From DATMFV01 sp035555975 (lineage in GTDB: Bacteria > Verrucomicrobiota > Verrucomicrobiia > Chthoniobacterales > Chthoniobacteraceae): 56,509 bases of DNA. The notes below the pieces were generated by a model. The model was not told where the DNA came from, did no database searches, and saw only the letters and a list, made by a program, of their open reading frames with translations. A program made the position numbers and the translations under genes. Positions 16,672 through 24,940 of the stretch are shown here, piece by piece; position 1 is the stretch's first letter, and every line of letters starts with the position of its first letter. The stretch is from positions 1 through 56,509 of the forward strand of contig DATMFV010000061.1 in the NCBI GenBank assembly GCA_035555975.1. Reading direction: 5' to 3'.

Positions 16672-17562
16672 ATGGCTATTTCACCCAAAAACGTCAAAAT
16701 CGGTCTCATCCAGATGCGGTGTTCCACCGATCCGGCTGAAAATTTTTCGAAGGCTTTGGAGAAAATCGCCGACGCCGCAAAACAGGGGGCCAATATCATC
16801 TGCCTTCAGGAACTTTTCGGCTCGGTCTATTTCTGCCAGGTGGAAGACCATGACAACTTCAAACTGGCGGAGCCGATTCCCGGCCCGGCCACCGATGCCT
16901 TTTGCCGCGCGGCGAAGGAGCACGGCGTGGTGATCATCGCCTCGCTCTTTGAAAAACGCGCCCCCGGGGTTTACCACAACACGGCGGCCATCATCGACGC
17001 CGACGGGACCTACCTCGGGAAATACCGCAAGATGCACATTCCTGATGACCCGCTTTTTCTCGAGAAGTTTTACTTCACGCCGGGCGACCTCGGTTTCAAA
17101 ACCTGGGAGACGCGCTTCGGAAAGATCGGCGTCTGCATCTGCTGGGACCAGTGGTACCCGGAAGCAGCCCGCCTGACCGCGCTCAGCGGCGCTGAAATCC
17201 TGTTTTATCCGACGGCCATCGGCTGGCATCCCGCCGAAAAGGAGGAGTATGGCGAACGCCAGCACAGTTCCTGGGAGACGATCCAGCGTTCCCACGCCAT
17301 TGCCAACGGCTGTTTTGTCGCCGTTCCCAACCGCGTCGGGCATGAAGCCCCGTTTGGCGGGCCGGGCATCGAGTTCTGGGGGCAGAGCTTCGTGGCCGAC
17401 CCGAGCGGGCGCGTCATGGCAAAGGCTTCGACGGGCGAAGAGGAAATTCTGATCGTCGAGGTTGACCTCCGCGCCCTGGATGAACAACGTACGCACTGGC
17501 CATTTTTACGAGACCGCCGGATCGACGCCTACCACCACCTGAACCAGCGCCTGATCGACTAG
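16672..17562 (+). CDS. aguB: N-carbamoylputrescine amidase AguB
   Basis: Nitrilase-superfamily enzyme (296 aa) that hydrolyses N-carbamoylputrescine to putrescine, CO2 and ammonia. The catalytic triad can be placed: Glu47 in CLQELFG, Lys120 in KYRKMHIP, and Cys157 in CICWDQWYPEA. Typical family blocks are EHGVVIIASLFEKR and ERQHSSWETIQRSHAIANGC. The agmatine deiminase gene follows 38 bases downstream, giving the two-step agmatine-to-putrescine route. The start is MAISPKNVK; other upstream starts are not supported. Confidence 0.94.
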   Translation: MAISPKNVKIGLIQMRCSTDPAENFSKALEKIADAAKQGANIICLQELFGSVYFCQVEDHDNFKLAEPIPGPATDAFCRAAKEHGVVIIASLFEKRAPGVYHNTAAIIDADGTYLGKYRKMHIPDDPLFLEKFYFTPGDLGFKTWETRFGKIGVCICWDQWYPEAARLTALSGAEILFYPTAIGWHPAEKEEYGERQHSSWETIQRSHAIANGCFVAVPNRVGHEAPFGGPGIEFWGQSFVADPSGRVMAKASTGEEEILIVEVDLRALDEQRTHWPFLRDRRIDAYHHLNQRLID

Positions 17563-17600
17563 CTTTCCTGTCAGTTGCAAAAAAATCCCCTTTTGTTTCC

Positions 17601-18707
17601 ATGATTTCTCCCGCCGATTCATCCGACGCTCCGCTCTCTTCCGAGGCGCAGGCATCTTCGCTCCAGTCCGGCTTTCCGGCGGACCTCGGCTACCGGATGC
17701 CTGCTGAATGGGAACCCCACGAGGCGACCTGGCTTTCGTGGCCGCGCCGCGACGGGATCAGCTTTCCCGGTTCGTTCGACCGGATTCCGCCCATCCTGGC
17801 GAAAATGGTCGATGCGCTCTCGGAGTCGGAGCACGTCTGCATCAATGTCTGCGATGCCGATCATGAAAACGAAGTGCGCGAGGCATTGCGCCGGGCGCGC
17901 GCCCGCACGGCTCACGTGAGCTTCCACCGCATCCCGATCAACGAACCGTGGTGCCGCGATCATGGGCCGATCTTCGTCAAGCGGGATCGGGAACCGAAGC
18001 TCGCCGTGGTCGATTGGGATTACAACGCGTGGGGGTGGAAATACCCGCCCTTTGACCACGACGACGCCGTGCCCGAAGCGATCGCCACCCGGCTCGGGCT
18101 GCCCCGTTTCAAGCCGGGAATCGTGATGGAGGGGGGCTCGATTGATGTCAACGGCCGCGGCAGTCTCCTGACGACCCGTTCCTGCCTGCTCAACCTCAAC
18201 CGCAACCCCGACCTGACCAAGACCGACATTGAGCGGATGCTCTCGAAGTACCTCAATGTTTCGAACATCCTCTGGCTCGGGGAGGGGATCGAGGGGGACG
18301 ATACCGACGGGCATATCGACGACATCACCCGTTTTGTCACGCCGACCAGCGTCGTCACCTGCGTCGAGGATGAACAGGACGATCCCAACTACGAACCGTT
18401 GCAGGAGAACCTGATCAAACTGCGCGAGATGAACCTGGAGGATGGCTCCCCGCTGGAGGTCCACACCCTGCCGATGCCGGGCAAGGTCGTGCGCGAAGGC
18501 GAACGCCTCCCGGCCAGCTACGCGAACTTCTACATCGCCAACAAGGTGGTCCTCCTGCCGACCTTCAACGACAATGCCGACGGCTGGGCGACTTCGGTCC
18601 TCCAGAACGTTTTCCCGGACCGGAAGGTGGTCGGCATCGACTGCCGCGAACTGATCTGGGGGCTCGGCGCATTTCATTGCCTCACCCAGCAGCAACCGAA
18701 GGCGTAG
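17601..18707 (+). CDS. aguA: Agmatine deiminase AguA
   Basis: Converts agmatine to N-carbamoylputrescine and ammonia (368 aa, guanidine-modifying/PAD-like fold). Seen: RMPAEWEPHEATWLSWPRR, EPWCRDHGPIFV, VMEGGSIDVNGRG, DDTDGHIDDITRFV, and the C-terminal nucleophile in GAFHCLTQQQP. The usual motif is GGGNIHCITQQ, so it is slightly altered here but the Cys is kept. Together with aguB it completes putrescine synthesis from arginine-derived agmatine; the arginine decarboxylase is not in the window. The N-terminal 25 residues are Ser/Ala-rich and probably disordered. Confidence 0.95.
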   Translation: MISPADSSDAPLSSEAQASSLQSGFPADLGYRMPAEWEPHEATWLSWPRRDGISFPGSFDRIPPILAKMVDALSESEHVCINVCDADHENEVREALRRARARTAHVSFHRIPINEPWCRDHGPIFVKRDREPKLAVVDWDYNAWGWKYPPFDHDDAVPEAIATRLGLPRFKPGIVMEGGSIDVNGRGSLLTTRSCLLNLNRNPDLTKTDIERMLSKYLNVSNILWLGEGIEGDDTDGHIDDITRFVTPTSVVTCVEDEQDDPNYEPLQENLIKLREMNLEDGSPLEVHTLPMPGKVVREGERLPASYANFYIANKVVLLPTFNDNADGWATSVLQNVFPDRKVVGIDCRELIWGLGAFHCLTQQQPKA

Positions 18708-18909
18708 GCGGTCCTGTAGCGGAGTCTTTTTGAGAGACCCTTACGTTGCCCTGATTTTGACTCTCAGGTGAATGATCATCTTGGGCCAACGGCCCAAAAT
18801 CCCTCAGCCCAGCCCAACGGGCTGGGTCACGGTCATGACACACGTCCTACGCCCCAACGGGGCGTGATTCTAAAGTGAGGAATTGTCGGCAAGTGCGGCT
18901 GTAGAAAGG
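18708..18909. repeat. Triple AAC-loop hairpin array between convergent aguA and tsaB
   Basis: Three perfect stems share the same AAC triloop: TTGGGCC-AAC-GGCCCAA (18781-18797), CCCAGCCC-AAC-GGGCTGGG (18808-18826) and ACGCCCC-AAC-GGGGCGT (18849-18865). A further weak pair, TGAGAG and CTCTCA, lies at about 18730-18766. The array sits where two operons converge and could stop transcripts or protect 3' ends. The stems differ in sequence but share loop and length, which is typical of a dispersed REP-like family. No gene is seen. Confidence 0.8.
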
Positions 18910-19539
18910 TCATTTTGATGGTTTCTTCGGCCGCGTGATATGCGCCTCGCGCAGATAAATCGGCTCCAACTGATCGAAAAAGAGCTGCCCCTTTCCGGCA
19001 AGCGCGAGGCGGCCGAGCCGCTGCGCACACGGAAACACGATTTCCGCGCCCGGAGCGATGGCGAGCGGTTCGCTGGCGCGGATCGGCCAGCCGCGCCATG
19101 TTTCCGAGGCGAGGGTGGCGGCGAGCGTTTCGGCATCGAGCAGGCGCGGCCCATCCTCTTGAGCGATCCCGGCCCCCTCGCGGACGGTGGCGAAGTAAAA
19201 GGTATCGCGGCGTGCGTCGCCGAGTGCGAGGTAGGAACCGTCGCCCAGGCCCGCGAGTGAGGAGAGTCCGACCAGCCGCGCTCCTGTGGCCAGCCCGAGG
19301 CCGATCGCAGCGGCAATCGCAATCCGCACCCCTGCGTACGAACCGGGGCCGAGGCCGACGACGATCGTACCGGGCCGCCTGGGTTCATCTGCGAGAAACT
19401 GCTCCAGAAGGACGAAAAGGCGCGCACTGTGGCTGCGGGTGGCGGCAAAGCTCTCGCTGCGGACGAGATTTTCCCCATCAAAAAGGGCGAGGCTCCCCTG
19501 GGAGGTGGAGGTTTCGATCACCAGCGTCCGCTCGTTCAT
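18910..19539 (-). CDS. tsaB: tRNA threonylcarbamoyladenosine synthesis protein TsaB
   Basis: TsaB (209 aa) forms the TsaBD dimer that, with TsaE, installs t6A37 on ANN-decoding tRNAs. VIETSTSQGSLALFDGENLV opens the ASKHA fold. GLGPGSYAGVRIAIAAAIGL is the family signature near residues 65-85. I started it at MNERTLV, which overlaps the tsaE stop by four bases. Longer in-frame starts lie within tsaE and were rejected. It is the last gene of a six-gene leftward unit. Confidence 0.92.
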   Translation of the reverse strand: MNERTLVIETSTSQGSLALFDGENLVRSESFAATRSHSARLFVLLEQFLADEPRRPGTIVVGLGPGSYAGVRIAIAAAIGLGLATGARLVGLSSLAGLGDGSYLALGDARRDTFYFATVREGAGIAQEDGPRLLDAETLAATLASETWRGWPIRASEPLAIAPGAEIVFPCAQRLGRLALAGKGQLFFDQLEPIYLREAHITRPKKPSK

Positions 19540-19946
19540 AGGGTGATCTCCCGGTCGTCGCCTTCGAGGATGCGGAACTTCACCCAGCGGACTCCCGTCG
19601 GCATCCGGTCGGCGAATTTGTCGGCCCATTCCACCACGGTCACCCCGTCGCAATGGAGGTAGCCGTCGAGGTCGATCGACTCCAGCTCGCTCTCGTCTTC
19701 GAGCCGGTAGAGGTCGATATGGTAGAGCGGCAGCCGCCCGCCGGGGTGTTCGTGGACGAGCGTAAAGGTCGGGCTGGTAACGTCGCCTTCGATCCCGAGC
19801 CCTTCGGCGAGCCCTTTGGTAAAACAGGTTTTCCCCGCGCCGAGGTCGCCGCTCAACGCCAGCACGGTGCCGCGCGCAAGGGTCGGCGCGAGCACGCGCC
19901 CGAGCGCGGCGGTCTGGTCACGGTGGTGAGAAAGGATCGAAGCCAT
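19536..19946 (-). CDS. tsaE: tRNA threonylcarbamoyladenosine synthesis ATPase TsaE
   Basis: P-loop ATPase (136 aa) of the t6A complex. The Walker A GDLGAGKTCFTKG is near residue 35, followed by SPTFTLVHEH and the LYHIDLYRL box that are diagnostic for TsaE. I chose MASILSHH; an upstream ATG at 19973 would add nine residues and deepen the overlap with thiL. It overlaps thiL by 29 bases and tsaB by four, so it is tightly packed and probably coupled. Confidence 0.93.
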   Translation of the reverse strand: MASILSHHRDQTAALGRVLAPTLARGTVLALSGDLGAGKTCFTKGLAEGLGIEGDVTSPTFTLVHEHPGGRLPLYHIDLYRLEDESELESIDLDGYLHCDGVTVVEWADKFADRMPTGVRWVKFRILEGDDREITL

Positions 19947-20838
19947 GCAACAAAGGTCGGTCGTCCCTACCATGCGTCGGCGAGGGGGGCGGAGTCAAAC
20001 GTCCAATCTCAGTCAGCGCCAGCGAGGCAAACGGCCACGTTTTCAGGAGCCGCCGGGCCTCGCCCGGGGCAAGGGCGAAGAGCAGTTCGAAGTCCTCCCC
20101 ATCCTGCCACGCCGCTTCCTGCGAGGTGCCGGGAAGGGTTGGAAGAGGGGCGGTGATCTCGTAGCCGCACCGGCTCGCCGCAGCCAGCCGGGGGAGGTCG
20201 GAGGCGAGGCCGTCGCTTAAATCCATCATCGCCCGGAGGCGGAAATGCCGGGTGAGCCAGCGGGCTTCGGCCAGGCGCGGGTGAAAGTCGAGGTGTTTGC
20301 CCGCGAGCGACCCGCCGAGGGTGCCGGTGACCAGCAGGAGATCCCCCGGCCGACCGCCCGAGCGCAGAATACAGCGCGACGCCTCGACGCTTCCGGTCAG
20401 GGTGATCGAGACAAAAAGCGGCCCCGGCCCGCCATGCTGCGCGGGCGAACGGGTCGTCTCTCCCCCGGCAATCGAGATGCCGAACGCTTCGGCGCAACGG
20501 GTCAACCCGGCATAAAGCGCCTCCACCTCCGCCACCGCCATCGACGGCGGAAGGGCCACGGTGATCAGCGCATGTTCCGGGATGCCGCCCATCGCAGCGA
20601 TGTCGCTGACCGCGCGGGCGAGTGCCTTCCAGCCGACGCGCCGGAGGTCGGTCTCCTTCGTGAAATGGACCCCTTCGACCACGGCGTCGGTTTTAAGAAG
20701 GCTCCAGCGGCGGTCGGCGGCGTTCCCTAGGACCGCGCAGTCATCCCCGGGGCCGACCCGCAGTTGCGGATGCCTGGGGAGGCGGGCGGTCAGGCGGGCG
20801 ACGAGCCGGTCTTCGCCGATCTGGTCGAGCCGCGTCAT
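19918..20838 (-). CDS. thiL: Thiamine-monophosphate kinase ThiL
   Basis: Last step of thiamine diphosphate synthesis: phosphorylates TMP with ATP (306 aa, PurM-like fold). Seen: GEDRLVARL, VGPGDDCAV near residue 30, LLKTDAVVEGVHF, AVSDIAAMGG, and MMDLSDGLASDLPRLA near residue 210. Length is slightly below the E. coli enzyme but normal. The stop overlaps tsaE and the start overlaps the CPBP gene by four bases. Confidence 0.94.
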   Translation of the reverse strand: MTRLDQIGEDRLVARLTARLPRHPQLRVGPGDDCAVLGNAADRRWSLLKTDAVVEGVHFTKETDLRRVGWKALARAVSDIAAMGGIPEHALITVALPPSMAVAEVEALYAGLTRCAEAFGISIAGGETTRSPAQHGGPGPLFVSITLTGSVEASRCILRSGGRPGDLLLVTGTLGGSLAGKHLDFHPRLAEARWLTRHFRLRAMMDLSDGLASDLPRLAAASRCGYEITAPLPTLPGTSQEAAWQDGEDFELLFALAPGEARRLLKTWPFASLALTEIGRLTPPPSPTHGRDDRPLLHGFDPFSPP

Positions 20839-21671
20839 GGGACGGGGGCCGCCTGATAGAGGTAAAGCGTGCTGATCAGCGTGATGCTGTTGAAGCCGAG
20901 GTGCATCACGATCGGCACCACGATCGAGCCGGTCGCCTCGTACGCCAGCGCCAGGCAGATGGCGAGCAGGAAGAGGATCGGCAGCGCCAGCAGGTTGACG
21001 TGGATCGCCGCAAAGAGGAGCGAACTGAGCCCGATGGCAAGCCCCGGCCCGAGAAACCGGCGCAGCGTTCCGTAGATGTAACCGCGAAAGAGAAATTCTT
21101 CACAGATCGGCGCGACGATGACGCTCGTAAACGTCGCCAGCAGGAGGTCGCGGAGGTTGGACTCCGCCAACGCATGGCGGAAAAACTCCAGAACCTCCTG
21201 CGGTCGGGCCTCTTCCCCGAGGATCCGGATCATCACGAAGGAGGAGAGGAGGATCGTCGGGTACGCCAGCAGCAGGTAGCCGAGGCCCTTGCCGACCGCC
21301 TGGAAAAACGGGAGCCGGGTGAGTCCGAAAAGCTCGACCGGCGGAATTTTACGCCATTGCAGGAAGCCGCCGATCGCGGTCACCAGCACCCCGAAGAAGA
21401 GAGCCCCTTCCACCAGGTCGGAGCCGATCACCTCCCGTCCCTCCCCGCCGGCGGCCATCAGCCCGGAAAACGCGGCGAGGCCGAGCCAGAAGCTTAAAAC
21501 GATGACGACGAGCAGGTCGGCCAGGGCGAAGGAGCGGTCGGCGACCTGCCCTTCCTTGCGGCGGACGCGCAACGCCAGCGCGCCATAGGCCCAGAGCGAT
21601 ACGCCCAGCAGCCCGAGCCAGACGAGCCCCGCCACGATCCACTCCGGGGAAAGGAGTTGCGCCGACATCAT
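20835..21671 (-). CDS. CPBP-family intramembrane metalloprotease
   Basis: A 278-aa polytopic membrane protein of the CAAX-prenyl-protease/bacteriocin-processing (Abi) family. The catalytic EEFLFRGYIYG motif is in the second half, followed by the second box LLFAAIHVNLL and MHLGFNSITL. Seven or eight hydrophobic segments are visible. Its role here is unknown; a housekeeping membrane protease is plausible given the neighbours sppA and thiL. It begins one base after the sppA stop. Confidence 0.87.
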   Translation of the reverse strand: MMSAQLLSPEWIVAGLVWLGLLGVSLWAYGALALRVRRKEGQVADRSFALADLLVVIVLSFWLGLAAFSGLMAAGGEGREVIGSDLVEGALFFGVLVTAIGGFLQWRKIPPVELFGLTRLPFFQAVGKGLGYLLLAYPTILLSSFVMIRILGEEARPQEVLEFFRHALAESNLRDLLLATFTSVIVAPICEEFLFRGYIYGTLRRFLGPGLAIGLSSLLFAAIHVNLLALPILFLLAICLALAYEATGSIVVPIVMHLGFNSITLISTLYLYQAAPVP

Positions 21672-21672
21672 G

Positions 21673-22692
21673 CTATGGAACGCAGATCGAGGGAAGCAGG
21701 TACGCCTTGCCCGGTTCCAGCGCGGGAAGGAGTTGCGGGGTCAGGCTGACCTCGACCTTTCCGGCCTTCGATTCGCTGCTGAAAAGGCGGAAGAGGCGGC
21801 CGAGCCGGAAACGGCTTTCGTAGCTGACGATGGCTGCGTCGGGTGCGTTGCCGAGTTCGCGCGCCTTGGCGTAGGCATCTTCGATCTCGCCATTCTGGTT
21901 GACGAGCTTCTGCGCCAGCGCCTCCTTACCGGTAACGACCCGCCCGTCGGCGACTCCGGCACGCAGCGTTGCTTCATCAAGCTGGCGTTCCTTGGCGACG
22001 ATGCCGACAAACTTCCCGTAGGTCTCCATGACCAGTTGCTGCACGTAGGCCCGTTCCGCCTCGGTCATTTCGCGTGTGCCGCTGAGCATATCCTTGAAGG
22101 CGCCGCTCTTGAAGGTTAGCGGTGCGACCCCGATTTTTCCCAGCAGTTCATCGTAGCGGAAGCTCTGGATGATCACCCCGATCGAACCGGTGAACGTCGT
22201 TTCATTGGCGATCAGCCAGCTTCCGCCGCACGCAATGTAGTAGCCGCCGGAAGCCGCCATCGATCCCATCGAGATGACGACCGGTTTCTTTTCCCGTGCG
22301 CGGACGACGGCATTGTAAAGGATGTCCGAAGCGGTCACTTCACCGCCGGGCGAGTCGATGGAGAGGATGATGGCGCGGATTTTTTCGTCGTCCGCCGCCT
22401 GCTTGAGCTGGATCTTGACATCGTCGACCATTGAATCGCCGATCTGTCCATCGACCCCGGAACTGATCAACCCGTTGACCCGGATGACGACGATGCGCCA
22501 GTCGCCCGAACCGGGGTCGATGATCCGTTCCGTCAGCCGTTCGCGCGCTTCGGGGTGCGAATGGGTCAGCGAGCGGGTGACGCCGCTGGCATCCTTCACC
22601 CGGGCTGCGGCAAAGATCAGGTTGAATAAAAGGCTGATCGCCAATGCAACGCCGAGGAAGACCCAGAGACAGCCGGACTTTTTTGTGCTCAT
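21673..22692 (-). CDS. sppA: Signal peptide peptidase SppA (short form)
   Basis: Membrane-anchored serine protease (339 aa) that degrades leftover signal peptides. Residues 10-30 form the N-terminal membrane anchor (CLWVFLGVALAISLLFNLIF). ILSIDSPGGEVTASD and SMGSMAASGGYYIA (nucleophile Ser) are followed by FKSGAFKDMLSGTREMT, which carries the likely catalytic Lys. This is the single-domain Bacillus-like form. The leader before the ATG is C/T-rich (CTCCCTCCCTCTT) and has no SD. Confidence 0.92.
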   Translation of the reverse strand: MSTKKSGCLWVFLGVALAISLLFNLIFAAARVKDASGVTRSLTHSHPEARERLTERIIDPGSGDWRIVVIRVNGLISSGVDGQIGDSMVDDVKIQLKQAADDEKIRAIILSIDSPGGEVTASDILYNAVVRAREKKPVVISMGSMAASGGYYIACGGSWLIANETTFTGSIGVIIQSFRYDELLGKIGVAPLTFKSGAFKDMLSGTREMTEAERAYVQQLVMETYGKFVGIVAKERQLDEATLRAGVADGRVVTGKEALAQKLVNQNGEIEDAYAKARELGNAPDAAIVSYESRFRLGRLFRLFSSESKAGKVEVSLTPQLLPALEPGKAYLLPSICVP

Positions 22693-22750
22693 AAGAGGGA
22701 GGGAGTTTTAATCAGAAACGGATTTCGCACAAGGATAGCTTTAGAGCACC

Positions 22751-24307
22751 CTAATACCCCTGCCCGTCGCTTTTGAGGAGGTGGAAGGCCGGGCCGAAAA
22801 ATTCGAGCAGATCGGTGGCGCTCAGCGATTCATGGCTGCGCCACCCTTGCGCGACCGTCAGCTCGGCGGCGCGACCGGCGATCCATGCGCCGATGCGGGC
22901 TGCGTCGAAGGGAGGATGACCCTGCGCCGCCAGCGCGGCGGTCAGTCCGGTGAGGATGTCGCCCATCCCGCCGGTTGCCATGCCGGGGTTGCCGGTCGTG
23001 TTCCACGAAAGGTGAAGGTGGGCGGCGTCGGGATGTTCGGCAACCAGGGTACGCGCCCCTTTGAGCAGGAGGGCAAGGGGAGGCGCACCCGGGGGACCGA
23101 GAACCTCCGGATGCGCCAGAAACGCGGCGGCGGTTTCCCGGCGGTCGAGATCGGAGGAAGGCGGAAAAAGCCGGGCCATTTCGCCCGGGTGGGGGGTCAG
23201 CAGGCGCGGCCCGGCGCGTCGGCTTAAAACGGAGCGGCGCGCCTGCCCGTCGGCGGCGAGGAGGTTGAGCGCGTCGGCATCCGCGACGACGGTCCCCGGA
23301 AAGGTGGCGAGGAGGTCGGCGAGCACCTCCCCCTTGGGCGTCCCCGCGAGCGGTCCGAGCCCGGGGCCGATGCCAAGGACGTCGAGGGAGTGGTCGCGGA
23401 GCCGGTTGAAATCCTCCAGCGTGGCCATCATCACTTCCGGCATAAGCTGGGGGACAATCCGCTGCGCCGCATCCGGCGAGACAAAGAGGGTCACCAGCCC
23501 CGCTCCACCGCGGACGGCGGCATGGGCTGCCATGACCGCCGCACCGGTCATGCCGGGCGAACCGGCGACGATCCCGACCCGCCCGCAATCGCCTTTGTGC
23601 AGGTTGAAGCTGCGGGGGCGGTGGAACCGGGCGAGATGCTGCGGCGTGGCGACGCTTTCCAGCGGCCGGAATCGCCCGGGGGTGATTTCCAGTCCGCTCA
23701 ACGGCAGCACGGCGAGCCGCCCGACGTGAGGCAGGGCGGCGTCTGCCAGCAGGCAGGTCTTGGCATGGCCGATTGCCAGTGTGACATCGGCAGTGACGGT
23801 CACCTCGCCCGGCGCGCCGGTTTCGCTGTCGAGCCCGGTCGGCAGGTCGATGGCGAAGACGGACGCCCCGGAGCTTTCACGCAGTTGGTCGATCCGCTCG
23901 ACCGCCCCCCGCAGCGGCTCGCGCAACGGGCCCGTGGAAGCGCCGGTCCCGAGCAGGCCGTCAAGGATGACGGCGAGGGGAAGCTCGTCATGCGGCGGGT
24001 TGAGTTCCAGCAGCGGTGTGAGTTCCTCGAACTTCTTGTCGAGCAGGGGCGACCAGGCGGCGGGCGGGTAGGCGGCTTCGATCCGGATGCGCCACCCCAT
24101 TTCGGCGAGGTGGCGGGCCGCCACGAGCGCATCCCCCCCGTTGTTCCCCTTGCCGTAGACCACCTGACACGTGGCGGCGACCGGAAAAAACTGGCGAACC
24201 GCCGCCGCGATCCGGCGTCCGGCCTCCTCCATCAACGCCTCCGCCTCCACGCCACGCGCAAACGCCTCCTCCTCAACCGCCCGCATCTCCTCGCATGTCA
24301 GAATCAT
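22751..24307 (-). CDS. nnr: Bifunctional NAD(P)H-hydrate repair enzyme Nnr (epimerase + ADP-dependent dehydratase)
   Basis: Repairs hydrated NADH/NADPH. The 518-aa protein fuses the YjeF N-terminal epimerase (residues 1-215, with VVYGKGNNGGDALVAARHL) to the C-terminal ADP-dependent dehydratase of ribokinase fold (residues 220-515, with GRVGIVAGSPGMTGAAV and GNPGMATGGMGDILTG). The start MILTCEEMRAVEEEAF is typical. It is the first gene of the leftward nnr-sppA-CPBP-thiL-tsaEB unit, an association of yjeF, tsaE and related genes seen widely in bacteria. Confidence 0.95.
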   Translation of the reverse strand: MILTCEEMRAVEEEAFARGVEAEALMEEAGRRIAAAVRQFFPVAATCQVVYGKGNNGGDALVAARHLAEMGWRIRIEAAYPPAAWSPLLDKKFEELTPLLELNPPHDELPLAVILDGLLGTGASTGPLREPLRGAVERIDQLRESSGASVFAIDLPTGLDSETGAPGEVTVTADVTLAIGHAKTCLLADAALPHVGRLAVLPLSGLEITPGRFRPLESVATPQHLARFHRPRSFNLHKGDCGRVGIVAGSPGMTGAAVMAAHAAVRGGAGLVTLFVSPDAAQRIVPQLMPEVMMATLEDFNRLRDHSLDVLGIGPGLGPLAGTPKGEVLADLLATFPGTVVADADALNLLAADGQARRSVLSRRAGPRLLTPHPGEMARLFPPSSDLDRRETAAAFLAHPEVLGPPGAPPLALLLKGARTLVAEHPDAAHLHLSWNTTGNPGMATGGMGDILTGLTAALAAQGHPPFDAARIGAWIAGRAAELTVAQGWRSHESLSATDLLEFFGPAFHLLKSDGQGY

Positions 24308-24461
24308 GGGCCGCCCATCAAAGCAGAGAAGCGCAGGCTTGCCAAGGCGGGAGAGGGGCGGGGGAAAGGGTTCCTAGTTTCTCTCAGGCCGCCATCAGGG
24401 AACTTTGGGGTCTTAAAAAAGGTAGCGATCCATCCAGAGGGAGAAAACGACCGGGGCCGCT

Positions 24462-24631
24462 GTTAGGGCGTGTTTACGAATTTAAGTGAGAGGCGACTAA
24501 AAGCCGCTTTTTGGCCCAAAATGGGTTTCCTCGGGCGTCCGAATCTCGATTCGGCCGTCCTCGAAAGCCCCATTTTTGCCTCAAAAATCGTTCTTTTATT
24601 CATCCTTCAAAATTCGTAAACACGCCCTAAC
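24462..24631. mobile_element. 170-bp MITE-like palindromic element (22-bp perfect terminal repeats)
   Basis: Perfect 22-base terminal inverted repeats at 24462-24483 and 24610-24631 contain GGGCGTGTTTACGAATTT and its complement. TA lies outside each GGGCG end, which fits a TA target duplication as in IS630 or IS427-type elements. The inner sequence is also palindromic: CCAAAATGGG pairs with CCCATTTTTG, and CCGAATC with GATTCGG at the centre (24539-24554). There is no transposase, so it would need one in trans. Family assignment is inference. Confidence 0.75.
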
Positions 24632-24806
24632 CTGCTTTATTCATGAAGCTCGTGACGAGATGGCTCCAAAGGCCGGAGATGCAAGGCGGGCGCAGGTTGA
24701 AAAGCCTGAGTGCATGTGTACATGCTCGATGGCTTTTCAAACAAGCCCAACGCCGCAGATTCGGTCTTTGGGGCCATCGCAGTAGAGCGCTCATGAATAA
24801 TGCAGG
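24631..24806. mobile_element. 176-bp TTAA-type MITE-like palindromic element
   Basis: Ends CCTGCTTTATTCATGA (24631-24646) and TCATGAATAATGCAGG (24791-24806) are inverted copies with one mismatch. They are flanked by CTAA on the left and TTAA on the right, close to a 4-base TTAA duplication of the IS1380/piggyBac-like kind. The whole length folds on itself: GAAAAGCC with GGCTTTTC, and GCATGTGTACATGC at the centre. It abuts, and shares its first base with, the preceding element. No transposase is present. Confidence 0.7.
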
Positions 24807-24940
24807 TTAACCTGCTTGACACCGGGAAAGCCGGTAAGGCAGCGTGGGCGGGCCGTGGTTCCTGCCCCCAGTATGCCAGCGGGCGATCGTCTCTTCGAAC
24901 GGGTCGGCAAAACGGGGCGGAGAGAGCGGTGGAACCTTCT

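Larger units (their letters stand above)
24308..24940. other. 633-base intergenic region carrying two palindromic elements
   Basis: No convincing gene. 24308-24461 is ordinary spacer that should hold the leftward nnr promoter, none of which I can pick out. 24462-24631 and 24631-24806 are two abutting MITE-like palindromes, listed separately. 24807-24940 contains TTGACA at 24816-24821 but lacks a matching -10, so the start of the ABC transporter transcript is uncertain. Small open frames within the elements run on both strands, as expected of palindromes, and are not called as genes. Confidence 0.7.

Noticed and set aside
24576..24785. Small plus-strand ORF of 69 codons within the 24.6-kb element, with a similar one on the minus strand
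   Set aside because: The two readings resemble each other only because the DNA is palindromic. There is no SD and no conserved domain.
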